A DNA stretch of 64,000 nucleotides from Basidiobolus meristosporus CBS 931.73 (taxonomy: Eukaryota; Basidiobolomycota; Basidiobolomycetes; Basidiobolales; Basidiobolaceae), in contig MCFE01000038.1 in NCBI GenBank assembly GCA_002104905.1, positions 140,215 through 204,214 on the forward strand, given 5' to 3'. Of this stretch, positions 12,599 through 25,096 are shown in pieces. The position numbers and the translations under genes are program-made. The notes beneath the pieces were generated by a model, which searched no databases, was not told where the DNA came from, and worked only from the letters and a program-made list of their open reading frames with translations. The number at the start of each line of letters is the position of its first letter. The first letter of the stretch is position 1.

Positions 12599-15500
12599 TG
12601 CGCTAAATACTATTTTGTACAGTGAAGGGGTGGATTGTATCTGAAGAATGGAGTGGAAAGTGATTGAATAGAAGGACGAAACGGAGCATATTATAGCAAA
12701 AATCCAACTAGGAAAAAGGGGCTAAATTGTCGATCGCTATCATAAGCATATGAAAGTACTTTTTGAAATAACCGAATTCGCATCCACTAGCTTTATTAGA
12801 TGACATATTTAGAACACGCCTTTCTAAAGGAAAAGTTTGGAGTCAACACTTTCACATGATTGTGAAGAGTTCTATGCATCAGATCTTAATTTGGGCATCT
12901 ATAACTACCAGTGCCACAAACCGTGGGGACTTGCTATTATAAAGAGATCCAATTAATTGACTACGATCCTTAGCCTTAGGCTTAGCCAATCATCATGTGC
13001 GCTTGCACCAGTGGGCATTGCTACCATCAATCCCCTTCCATTCCATAAGAATCGGTAATGTGGGTGAACGTAGACCACATCAAGCAGTAAGCTGCTTTAG
13101 GCTTCAAAACAACCTGATGGTTGATCGGTTGCATCATTTTGTATGGGCAAGCCATTGGAAAGATTACGGATGTCTTCTGGCATTGCCCATGTTAGCATGT
13201 GGCAGCAGAGCTTAGCTCATTGAATGTAGAGGCTGTAATGATGTCCATGTGAAAGTGGCTTTGGGTGAAATTCCAATTTGACCACAGCGCATCAATCTGA
13301 CTTAATCCAGAACCCGTTTCATCAGTGAAATTGTACCAAAATAGAGTATGGAGATCAGCTAGCGTGATCTGACCTCCATTGATACATTTCCTCCATTAAA
13401 ATAACAATGCATCCGAACATACAAGGGTCGTGTTCGCTCTAAGGTTTTGCCACAACAATATTGGGCATTATCACCTTGGACTCTACTAGGCTTATCATTG
13501 GAAAGGAGGCTGTACCACGATGTCAATTCATCGATTGCACTCATATGACAATTAGGGCGCTGCGATCTCATTGGATATGGGGCAGACATGTGAGAGCACA
13601 CTACCTAATCGAATTCCTTGAATAACGATTGAACAATAACAATATTGGTCCCATGGAATCACATGAAAACCAGCTCCATGAGCCTACGTGACGGTCCAAA
13701 CCGGTTTTTCCGCGGATTCCTCTCTCACATGTCGATGCAGCAAGTAGCAGCTGTACTCAAAGCTAGATTGATCCGGCATATCGAATTCAGGGTCCAGAAC
13801 ACATTGTATGAAAATATTCTCTCGATCAAGCAGTCCTTTTTTTCATGGTACTCTTGTCATCAGTGATAGGAGGCTGGCGACGGTGCGGAGCATCGGAATC
13901 ACATGCCAGCAGACAATCTCAATACCCGACTACTTCGTATCTGCTAGTCGATTTAGGAAAGATTGTGTCAGGGGGATTAGTCTAACTTACCCAGACAAAC
14001 GAGCTTTACTGAACAGATAATTTGCTCCACGGAGTAAGCGAAAAAATGAAACCCTAACCTGCTCGATGTTCAGTTTCAAGGTATGAATTTTCATATGATT
14101 TCATTTGTCACGTACAGTCGTTGGCCCACCTGTTTAATAAATGAAGATACCGTGAGGAGGTTTCGAAGAGTCTCCTTTGGTGCCTGGTAAAAGCTGGGGT
14201 GTTTCAACCAACCCAGCTATTCCCAAAAAATCCGCCAACTTCAGGGACACATCCCATCCACACCAAGCGCTAGAAATCCACTTACTACTCACTGCTGATA
14301 AGGCATGCCGACGCCAATCAAGTTTCTGAAGCATCTTTCAATCTCCTATTCCAAATAACCTTTACATCGTGTTTTTCATCTTCACATGCAACAACCTGGA
14401 GCTTGCATTGGGATACAAAATCGATTCGAATTATACCAGCACAGGTTTCAAACGTGACAGTCCAGTGAGCATGATTGGTGGATCTGATTTTGAAGGGAGA
14501 TCTCAGTTGTCTATCTTTGTATCATCCCAATATATAGAGTGATAGGAGATATACGGGATTCATTCATTTGACAATGCGTATTGTCTACATGAATGGAAGT
14601 ACAACTATAGTCAGTAAATACATTTAAGGATATGTCTTCAAGCCAGAGGATAAGTTAGTATTGTTTACATGTGATAGAACGTGGTAGAGGGCATTTGACA
14701 AACAACCTGGTTAGTTGGCAGCTCGTGATGTTTCCAAATCGATCCTTATTAGAACTGTTTACGGAATATTCACCGCAACTGTTATGTCTAAATACTGATC
14801 CATACGACCTAGATCCAAGGATTAGTGAGGACAGAGACTAGAATGGAAACTGATATATATTACCCAACTCCAAGGCTTCATGGTGACATGACATTGGTGT
14901 CGCCTCGGTAAGAGTGTACTGTCACAACATATAGGTGATCGTGGACGTAAGTGTGCCAAGGGTAAGAAAAGGGGTGGTGGACCTCTCCTACATGGCCACT
15001 GACACATGATAATAAGCAATTTTAAAAATACAATTAGGTGAGAGATTTGTAAAGATATTACAAACTAGTATTACTAGACGGATCAGAGTGCCTAGAGGTG
15101 ATGTCCCAAATGCATCTACAGTTGTATACGTTTGGAGCAATATAGTTGGCATCGAAAGCATGTAGCACCTGTACAATGGATGACAGCCTTTTTGGTATTG
15201 TAGCAAAGACCAATTTGTATGATTTTTCAACTCATCAATAATTGCAAGTAGCGAGGAGGTAGCTGTTCATTGCGTAGGTCTGAAAGACAACAAATACTAC
15301 CAATTCTGTTTGAAAAGCGGCAAACAGAATTTCTTGGATTCCCAAAAGCAAACTCACTCATGTTGTGCATTACTAGGTGGGCATCCTATAGCTTAAATTT
15401 TTTATATGCTCTCACAGCAGTTGGTTGATGAGCTTATCTCAATGCCATAAGATCCACGATGCTCACTGGCAACTAAATACAAAGCACCAAATAAATTCAT

Positions 15501-15952
15501 TATATCTACTAGAGATGATTGCTAGATACAAAGACACCAAGTATTCAATGAGCAATGGAATATTCATTTCTAAAGGTTTACTAGATTACTCTGATCATTT
15601 GACACATGAATAAAATTATGTGGGTTCAAATATCTCTAAATAGGTATGAAAATGTGGCTATTGTGACCTGGATCTCCTGATGGTGAGGAGGTATGAGCAT
15701 ACAGGGGGGAGTAGCAATGTAACAAATGTTGATTTACAGGAAGCACACATCACTAGTCCAGTACATCGACTCTGATTCCAGCACAGTTGGTGCTACTGCT
15801 GTAAGCGCAATACACTCACTCGAATAACTATGATGAAATTGCAACATCTATAATATTAATTTAACCTCGGGTCCAATGATGCCGAGGGAGTGTAGAAAGA
15901 CCTCGTAAACGAATGTGTGCGACGGTTCCATTTTCACTGAATGGTGGTATTA
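12599..15952. other. 3.3-kb spacer
   Basis: Only short, non-homologous frames on both strands. I see no gene, tRNA or repeat. The first 250 bp upstream of 12598 should contain the bHLH promoter. Confidence 0.45.
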
Positions 15953-17279
15953 TCACAGACGATGTCCCGGCACTGCATAGAATACTACCACAATTGCTGC
16001 GCTGATAAATAGCGTGTAACCGGTGATTTGGAGCGCTTGAATCATATGCAAATGCCGGATATGCGAGTCTTTGACACGGTTGAAATGGAGTAAGCTTTTT
16101 TCACTGTATACTATAGTTAGCCAGGTCCGTTTTATCAAGATATGTGCTTTCGCAGAACTGAATCTCCTACCTTATTCCCAGGATTGTCAAAAGAGGAGAG
16201 AATCGTTTTTGGTGTACAATGATGTTCAGTACGCCGATCCAGATTGGTATAAACCCCTAAATAAAAGGTAAGTTCCACACGTTTGCCCCTAGATTTAAAT
16301 AATGCTTGGATAGACCTACCCATAAGCGAGTCAGTTTTGGTTGGTGGTCTAGAAAGATGAGAGCAAACTCAATAGAAAAGCCTAGTATCAATATAAAAAG
16401 ACCCAAGACTAGACGACTCATTGCATGCAAGGTAACAATATTGGAATAAGCTCTAGCCCAAATAAACCTAGGGAAAGAGTTATGCGCCATGTAGTCAAAC
16501 ACAAAGAGCTTGGCTTCGAGAAACACTTCAGGATCGTCACGGTGTTCGCTTTCGATCATTTGGCTTATACGTTGACGTATCATTTGTGGAAGCACGAGTT
16601 CCTTTTCAGCCCCCGACACGATGTATTTGTAGTATATTTTTTCGGCGGACAGTCTTAAATCATCTCGTTGAACCTTCTTATTACCCACACTCAATCCCCG
16701 GAATTCTGAGTCGATATGCCGTTTTGTATCATACCCATTGGAGTCAGCTAGAGGCTCCAAAGGTTCTGTGCGTGCAATGGGCGTGGTTTGATCCATGGGA
16801 TTTAAATTTTGTGTATCCCTGGCTTGACTGGCTCTCTTTTCGGCGCCAGAGCCGCTTATGGTACTGAATCTGAGTTCATCGGATACCTCCTTAAGGCTAA
16901 GCTTATTGTACGTCCCAGTACCATCCATAGAAGAAAATGAGCGGGAACCATTTTGAGAATTATGTAGGCTGGCAAGCAACTGTTTGCAATAAAGCTTACA
17001 CAAATTCTCGTGAGCAACGACGTCCAGCCAGAAATCGAGATTCTCTACTGAAAGAAAAGAATCGCGTAGGAATAGATAGTAGTTGTACAAACATACTGGT
17101 GGCAAGGTCTTTCTTGAAAGAATTTGCTCAAGGGTTGGAAGCTTAGGGTCGTTCACAACGAATCGAGAGTCTAAGAAATTCCACAAGATATACTGGTTAC
17201 CCTCCGATTTGACATGCTCTTGTCCTGTTTTCGCGGAATACTCTCCATATTGTGCTGCTCCTGGAAACTTTTCCGACAT
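15953..17279 (-). CDS. RGS-domain membrane protein, Rax1-like
   Basis: Three exons (17279-16320, 16256-16171, 16103-15953) separated by 63- and 67-bp introns give 398 aa. The N-terminal part is an RGS fold split by a long Ser/Thr-rich insert: PTLEQILSRKTLPPVCLYNY and YLFLRDSFLSVENLDFWLDV near 45-90, then DPEVFLEAKLFVFDYMAHNS near 250-275. Three hydrophobic segments follow (about 287-313, 321-337 and 375-393), ending with the tail PGHRL. RGS plus a three-helix tail is the layout of fungal Rax1, a plasma-membrane landmark for bud-site or polarity selection. Splicing exon 1 to exon 2 converts an apparently soluble stop-terminated tail into a membrane segment, which supports the intron. The polarity role is inferred from family. 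Confidence 0.8.
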
Positions 17280-19303
17280 CTTGGAATATGAAACTGTTGA
17301 TCACGAATGAGTATCACCCTTTGAATTATATTGTCTATAGGTATGTTGCTGTTCCCCTGTCCTTGTGCGGAGGATGTGGTGTTGATATATGATATTGAAG
17401 TCTATAAATCGAATAAATTTGGGAACGTGTAGAAGTAATGACTTTGTTGGAGGCTACCCACGTCAATTGGTGAGCGTATTCTAGACAAGTTTAGAAAGTC
17501 TATTGTAGTAGTACAAGCCAGAATATAGAACGAGGCAATAAAAGATATAAAATGGAGACAGACACGGCTTATGATTAAGAATGAAGCAGGAATAAAATGA
17601 TACTAACTGCACGAATAAAATATGCGATCAATGAATGCTATATTGACCTGGTAGCCAGTAAAAGCTCCTGTTTATTATTTACTGCCTAATTCGAAAGTAT
17701 GCAAACATCATCCAAGTTGAATAAATGATGAATGTTGTACAGGTCTCCAGCAGCCAAAATCTACATGGTATATCATTGATTCTTTATTGACCGATCGATG
17801 GACTGATTGGTGAACTATACTTCGTGGTACAATAGAATATCTGGTCGGAAACTTTGCTATTCCAAAACGACCTCAACCAGCGATATCACATGGAACCTCG
17901 GTCACGTATGTAAATTAAGCAAGATGCGAATTTGGTTCTAGGGTGAATGGATCCAAGCTGCATGATTCTGAATACCGAAGCTCCGATCTACATTGTTTGA
18001 ATATATCCCAGCCCCTCCCAGCACCTTGAGCCAATGAACTCTCATTGACACACACTAATGAGCCATGCCAGGCACTGCAACACATACCGAAAATGAAGTG
18101 AGGAGCTCAGACAACTGAGGCGAATACAACTAAGGATCAAGATTCAATATGCGTCCCAGATAGAAGATCTATGCAACCTTTACTTAATGACCGACGTCGG
18201 GTGCATGGGCACTTCTATACGCAATCCTTGAAGTATCTTTGCTTGCAAGCTCTACGTAATAGAAAGGCTTAGATTTCCCCCTCCAGCGATGCTCTATCAT
18301 TGCCAATCATTGCCAGGTATGATCCAGACTGGATCCACCAGATATCTTCCAATCTATATGGATGGTCTACCAAATCACCCCAACCAATGGAAGAATAGGG
18401 ATTGTTTACATTATCATTCTGGACAAAGCCCTTACCTCCCATTGAGATTCAAGAAAAATTCTTCCCGACGTTTCTATCGCCTGTACGGCCCTTTCAAAAC
18501 GTAAATTCTGTCATACGCTCTGCTTACGTATTAACCATTCGAATCTGGATTTAGAAACCAAATCCAATCGACTAATATAATCTCCATATAGTAAAGATAA
18601 CGGTATATCCTCTACCAATGGCGTGTCGAGGGAATCTCAGCGACAGATCAAAGATGAGGAATGTGATCGCTTACGCACAAACACTAGGACACCGACTTGG
18701 TCTACTGGATAGCCGGTGTTCTCGTCACTGTGATTGCTCCAAACCGACGGTCCGATGTGGCCGTCCTAAACCAAAACCAGCTGTAGAGAAGTGAGCCAAA
18801 TGAAGATAACAATGAATCACAGCCAGCTGGCCGTAACCGGGCATGCGATGCTGGTGGAGAATACAACAATATCGTAAAAAAATTTTAATGCTATGATGAC
18901 AACTTGCTCAGGTACTGCACATGTGCCCAGAGGTTGAAATCTAGGCGATTGATTGGTCTACAATGGAAAAATGTCAAGTGATAATTGGTATCCACTACAG
19001 TGATATCACATTGGAATAACGCGTACAAGGATTTCGAATGGATTTTATGATTCACAAAATATGTTGATGGCTGGATATTTATTGATTTCGTCATATACGA
19101 TTAAGCGCATCGGGTTACTTGCGTTGCTGGATTTTGGGGTTCTACCCATAGAAAATGATTATTGGAGTAGTTTTATACCCCATGCATTATTGATATTTTT
19201 TTGTGGTTCGACCAGGGATACGCTGGATTTCGTCATGGCGCTTATAACGATCGAGTTGACTTTGGATCTCCTCTAAGTCTTTTCCTACTCATTGAACATC
19301 ACT
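17280..19303. other. Divergent intergenic region (Rax1-like / actin)
   Basis: No coding feature seen. It must contain the promoters of the two divergent genes; a pyrimidine-rich stretch occurs just before the actin ATG. No canonical TATA box is obvious at actin. Confidence 0.4.
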
Positions 19304-20611
<1,308 letters not shown>

Positions 20612-21082
20612 GCGTTTTTTTCTACTTTATAATTTTGTTATGCATGCAAACTTCTTCCAGCACTTGATTTTAATAAGAAATGATTAAAATCCGATAAAAG
20701 GTGGTTTTTAAGTTGATAATTCTCTACCAGACCAAGAGTCGTTTTCCAATAGAATGTATCGAGCGTGCTCATGTGACTGGGGTGACCGCAGGTGTCCAGG
20801 TGGGGTTTTGGACGAATTCGTAATATAGTGGGAAGAATTAATTTGATTGTATGGTTTGAGAGGTTGCCCAACTAGCATAACCATCAGCTTTCTTTACTAT
20901 CGATCCCGATCTCAATGCTGGCTTGAATATTGTGAGACTCTTCGTATCATCATAGTCCTGCATAGGGCAAAGTAATCGAGGGAATGGTGGTATTTCAACG
21001 ATGCCTCTGCAAAAACGATGCACCTAAATGGAGGAATGCCATTTACCTCGTGAATATATAGGGACGATTCGTTCCTGGGCCT
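20612..21082. other. Actin 3' region and lipase upstream region
   Basis: Holds the actin 3' UTR and the lipase promoter. No ORF supported. A TATATA stretch lies at 21055-21060. Confidence 0.45.
21055..21060 (+). promoter_or_regulatory. Possible TATA box of the lipase gene
   Basis: TATATA lies 23 bp before ATG 21083 and 47 bp before ATG 21107. If it is a working TATA box, transcription would start near 21083, favouring ATG 21107 as the translation start. Confidence 0.3.
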
Positions 21083-22547
21083 ATGCTTCATCTCGTAATA
21101 TTTGCCATGTATGACTACGACGACACTATTCCTGTTGTGCTAGTGGAGGGATTTCTTGGCTTTGCAAGTTCGAAGTATTGGGGTAGCGGGCTACAAAACT
21201 ATGGTGCCCGAAGAAGGCGTTTAATATATCTGGATCTGGGTTGCGTATCCTCTCTTCATGACCGTGCCTGCGAGCTGTTTTATCAACTTAAAGGTGGAAC
21301 CGTTGATTATGGCCAAGAACACTCTAGACAATTTGGCCATCAACGGTATGGGAAAACCTACCAAGGTATGGTGCTGGTACGGTGAGCTGGGTTTAGTCAT
21401 ACCTAACCAATTAATTAGGACTGTATCCGGAATGGAGCTCAGCAAAGCCACTGCATTTCATAGGCCATTCATACGTAAGTGCTGGGAAATTGCCGGAATA
21501 TAGTCCAAGCTCACCAACATTGCTTACTCTTTTCCAGGGTGGAAATACCGCATGGTATCTCCAACAATTCCTACATCAAAAGGAATTTGAGGGTCATCAA
21601 AACACTTGTGCCGATTGGGTTCAAAGTCTGACCACGATTTCCTCGCCTTTACGTGGTACCACCATCACGCATACCATTGGAAGATATGAGGATGAGATAG
21701 GCGGTGTGCGGGCGTTATCACTAGGCTCGCTTATGTACAGAGCTATCCTGCTTTATGAATGGCTGGATATAACATGGCTTAAAGAGCATGTCTTTAATTT
21801 TAACCTTGATCATTGGCCCTTCACTCCCAACAAGGGCATGTCATGGATGGAGCTAGTAAGACATCTACTGGTTGGTTGTGATTGGGCAGAGGGAGTAGAT
21901 AATGCCCCCTATGATCTCACCATCCAACGTATGGAGTCCATCAATAAGACGGCAAAAACCTTTGAATCCACGTATTACCGCTCGTTCGCCGCATCAATGG
22001 TACGGTCAAAAAGCCACTGCACACCAGCACATAACTCACGAATTATTGGTAGACATTCAGGCCGAGCTGGTGCTCCTATCACATTCCCAAACTGTGCGCA
22101 AATGCAGCCCTGATGGTTTCCTCAGCCGTTATTGGAAGATTCAGTTTCAACCACTCGGACATGAATATGATGGGCTGGCGAGAGAATGATGGTGTTTGTC
22201 CGTTGATTTCACAAGTGCATCCTGGCGAATGTAGGTATGTGATACAAACATCATTTCCTGGAGACAATCGTTTTGCTGAAGTGTTGTATAGGGTGGGCCA
22301 TTGCGAACACTCTTCTGGTTTAAACAGGTCCCCCGAATTGCCAATGCCAGGCATATGGAAGGTGAACGAACTCCATGGGTGTAACCATTTTAGTATTATC
22401 CCAAGTATATACCCCAGTCTGTTGTATATTGAGCTGTTTAAAGAGTATTTTGGATACTTGGATCAGATTGACTACCTCAAGCAAAGCCTGGGCTTTAGTT
22501 CGGCCTCCCAGCACAGCCCTACCACCAAATGTCGTGGTTTCAATTGA
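21083..22547 (+). CDS. Bacterial-type triacylglycerol lipase (family I.5/I.6-like)
   Basis: An alpha/beta hydrolase that should cleave triacylglycerol ester bonds. Four exons (21083-21365, 21419-21474, 21538-21999, 22053-22547) give 431 aa, or 423 aa from ATG 21107. The oxyanion strand IPVVLVEGFLGF is near residue 16. Next comes RACELFYQLKGGTVDYGQEH and FGHQRYGKTY, whose Asp and His residues match the zinc site of Geobacillus/Staphylococcus lipases. Splicing exon 2 to exon 3 creates GHSYGG, the nucleophile-serine motif. The catalytic Asp is in REND and the His in GCNHFSII, so the triad is complete. No signal peptide is visible, odd for this secreted family. A possible extra intron at about 22232-22290 was left unspliced because removal breaks the frame. 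Confidence 0.8.
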
Positions 22548-23356
22548 GGTTTTCACTTTTGTAGCAAATACACTTGTAGCTATTTTCAAGAACTGATGCA
22601 TAGATCCAAATTTTCCTTGATGCACATTGTTGTAGATATTTGGTCTATTGAAATATCAAATCATCAACAGAATGGGGGTTGTGAATTAAGTGAAAATGAT
22701 ATGTGCATGTCTGCTCTGTATTTTCGTGGGCTAAAGTCGGTGCAAGTTGGTAAGCTCAAATTATACCTAATATGCAATGTAGGTACACCACCGTCCTTGA
22801 TTAAATAACCTGTCGTAAGAGAGATCACTTGACATGTTCCTCAAAGGTATCGTGATTTGAAGTTGAGCCTACCCGAAGACCCAAAGATCAATAGATCGTA
22901 CTCCAGAGGAGGGCTCCTTCAAATACATCAAGTTATGTATAAATATCATGTTTATGCACTATCCACTCTTGAATGTACATTTTCCTGACATGGCCATAAT
23001 ATAAGGCTGACTTGATGCATTACCTGCTCATATGACCATGGTGACACCAATGTTACCCTTGTGATTTAACTATTTTTTTGATTCAAACCGTCGCACAGGA
23101 CGGTGTCAGTGGGATCTAGGTTTAGAATCCACACGATTGGTTATGCAAATAGGCACTCACGTTATGAAATTGTAGTGACTTTGATGATCTTTAATGGTAG
23201 GTGTTCAACTATTTGAGCCAAATGGTCTATTTAACTATATATATATGTAGGTTGGAGGTGGGGGAAGCAAAATCTATTTTCCTTAGTACACTCTGCCTGC
23301 CGATAGTGTGAACCTCATATTGCACAATATATTGCTTGTACAAAGTACCACAGCTT
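22548..23356. other. Spacer before F-box gene
   Basis: No gene seen. It contains an alternating TA run at 23236-23246 about 110 bp before the F-box ATG. Confidence 0.4.
23236..23246 (+). promoter_or_regulatory. Possible TATA element of the F-box gene
   Basis: An alternating TA tract 110 bp upstream of ATG 23357, within the usual range for a fungal TATA box. Nothing else supports it. Confidence 0.3.
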
Positions 23357-24886
23357 ATGCCCGTTCAAATACCTACACCTTGTTTAAGGCAAATCTTGAG
23401 ATGGTTGAAGTATGACAAAAACACATGTTCTAGACTTTGCATAGTCAGTAGAGCGTGGTCAGAGGTAGCTACTTTCTATCTTTACCGCGATCCCTGGGCT
23501 TTAATCTTGAGTAGTAGCATGTCGCAAAGCCAGCGCAAAATGAGCATTACAAAGTTGCTTAGAACCTATCTTAGTTGCTTGGACCTCGATACCTTTGACC
23601 CCGAAGAGCTAGACGCTGTTGCTACCATCGATGCGTTGTGTTCACATGTGGGCTATCTAAGTCGTTTCTACCTCTTAGTTCAAGGTTTTTTCAATCAAAT
23701 GAATCCGATTTTGGATGATAGAGAGCTTCAACATGCCGTAGAAACCTTTCAATCTGTATATTTCTCAGCATTCAAGCAGCCTATCTATAATTATATTGCG
23801 TTGGCTCGCAGTTTTGATTTGATCGGCATCCAAGAGTTTCTACGCCTAGCAAAGGCTGACCCATTCCCATTTCTTAGCTTCGAGTATACTCTTGAAGAAG
23901 TCATGGTTGATCAAAGGCTGACACTGAAGTTATGGAGCGTAGCCAAGAGCGTTTGTGCACAACGTATCACACGCTTGGCTTGGGATGCCACAATTCCTGT
24001 GAACGACCTATTTGCCGGAGCCCAGAGTTTTCATTCGTTGACACATCTAGAAATACAATGGAAATACGATTCTTCAAATTGTTTCCTCGACGATCACCTT
24101 GATTTCGTGGCTAAGGCGTGCAACAACCTTGCGATACTTCACATTGTTATTGAAAGCAAGCGTAGCATAATCCTTGACAGCGATCTGGCCAGAGTGATCT
24201 GCAGCCAGCGTTCCAGCTCTTTGAGAGAAGTCAAGATCTGCGGACAATGTGATCCTTTGCATGAAACGATAGAATCATTAATTAGGAAGCACCGTGACAG
24301 TCTCTCAACATTCAGGATCCTAAAGAACGATTCGGGTCGGATACCAATTGCTAGAATCTCTTCTTTTCTAAACCTAAGTGTCTTGGAACTCGTGGATTGT
24401 TTCATCAGAGAGCGAGATCTGGAATATATTGCTCAACATGGTGCACCTTTAAGAACAATAATATTGCGTCACTTACGACATATCACTTGGTCAAGTATTC
24501 GGAAATTAGCCCAGAAAGCTGGCTTAGCCTTGCACGAATTAATCGTCGAGGAAATTGAAGAACACACCATAGACTCGAACACAGTCCAGGTGATAGCACA
24601 TCACTGTCAAGATGTTGAACATTTCCAGATCGAGATGATTTGTGTTGATAACAACGATTTAGCTCAGCTTTTACGCAACTGCCATAAACTGAGGTTTTTG
24701 TCATTTGGAGAGTTGTCGAGAAATACGCCAACTGATGGAGATCAACTAGTCCAATTGATTATTGACAACTGTCCTCTACTTAGGTATCTCTATGCACCGG
24801 AAATGGTTACTACTGAGTCAGCTTTGCAAACTCTGCTGCAGCACCGACAATTAGAGAAGATATCTCTCCCAACTGTTCTTATCTAG
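23357..24886 (+). CDS. F-box / leucine-rich-repeat protein (509 aa)
   Basis: A single-exon gene. A degenerate F-box occupies the first 45 residues (IPTPCLRQILRWL, then CSRLCIVSRAWSEVATFYLY), where SCF substrate receptors contact Skp1. From about residue 190 there are irregular leucine-rich repeats with the pattern LxxLxLxx(C/N)xxL, for example SLTHLEIQW, NLAILHIVIE, NLSVLELVDC and KLRFLSFGEL. The role is probably substrate recognition for an SCF ubiquitin ligase; the substrate is unknown. I start at ATG 23357, the first ATG in the frame, which places the F-box at the extreme N terminus. Such single-exon F-box/LRR genes form large families in zygomycete-grade fungi. Confidence 0.85.
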   Translation: MPVQIPTPCLRQILRWLKYDKNTCSRLCIVSRAWSEVATFYLYRDPWALILSSSMSQSQRKMSITKLLRTYLSCLDLDTFDPEELDAVATIDALCSHVGYLSRFYLLVQGFFNQMNPILDDRELQHAVETFQSVYFSAFKQPIYNYIALARSFDLIGIQEFLRLAKADPFPFLSFEYTLEEVMVDQRLTLKLWSVAKSVCAQRITRLAWDATIPVNDLFAGAQSFHSLTHLEIQWKYDSSNCFLDDHLDFVAKACNNLAILHIVIESKRSIILDSDLARVICSQRSSSLREVKICGQCDPLHETIESLIRKHRDSLSTFRILKNDSGRIPIARISSFLNLSVLELVDCFIRERDLEYIAQHGAPLRTIILRHLRHITWSSIRKLAQKAGLALHELIVEEIEEHTIDSNTVQVIAHHCQDVEHFQIEMICVDNNDLAQLLRNCHKLRFLSFGELSRNTPTDGDQLVQLIIDNCPLLRYLYAPEMVTTESALQTLLQHRQLEKISLPTVLI

Positions 24887-25096
24887 CAATTTATTATGTA
24901 TATTGAGAGTTGTGTGATAGTAATTTAAAAACATGTACGATTAAACATTGTTAGCATCCCAGCTGCACCTGTAAGTGATGGTTCCGATTGAAAAGCTTGT
25001 CCAGGATCACTGACAAGTAAACACTGTGTCAGTATACCCATTATGAGGGGGCTGCATAGAATTTTCCTAATGTCTTGTCGATACTCATCGTAAATC

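Noticed and set aside
22232-22290. Possible fourth intron in the lipase
   Set aside because: GTATGT and TATAG ends exist, but removing it causes an early stop, whereas the unspliced frame keeps the catalytic His.
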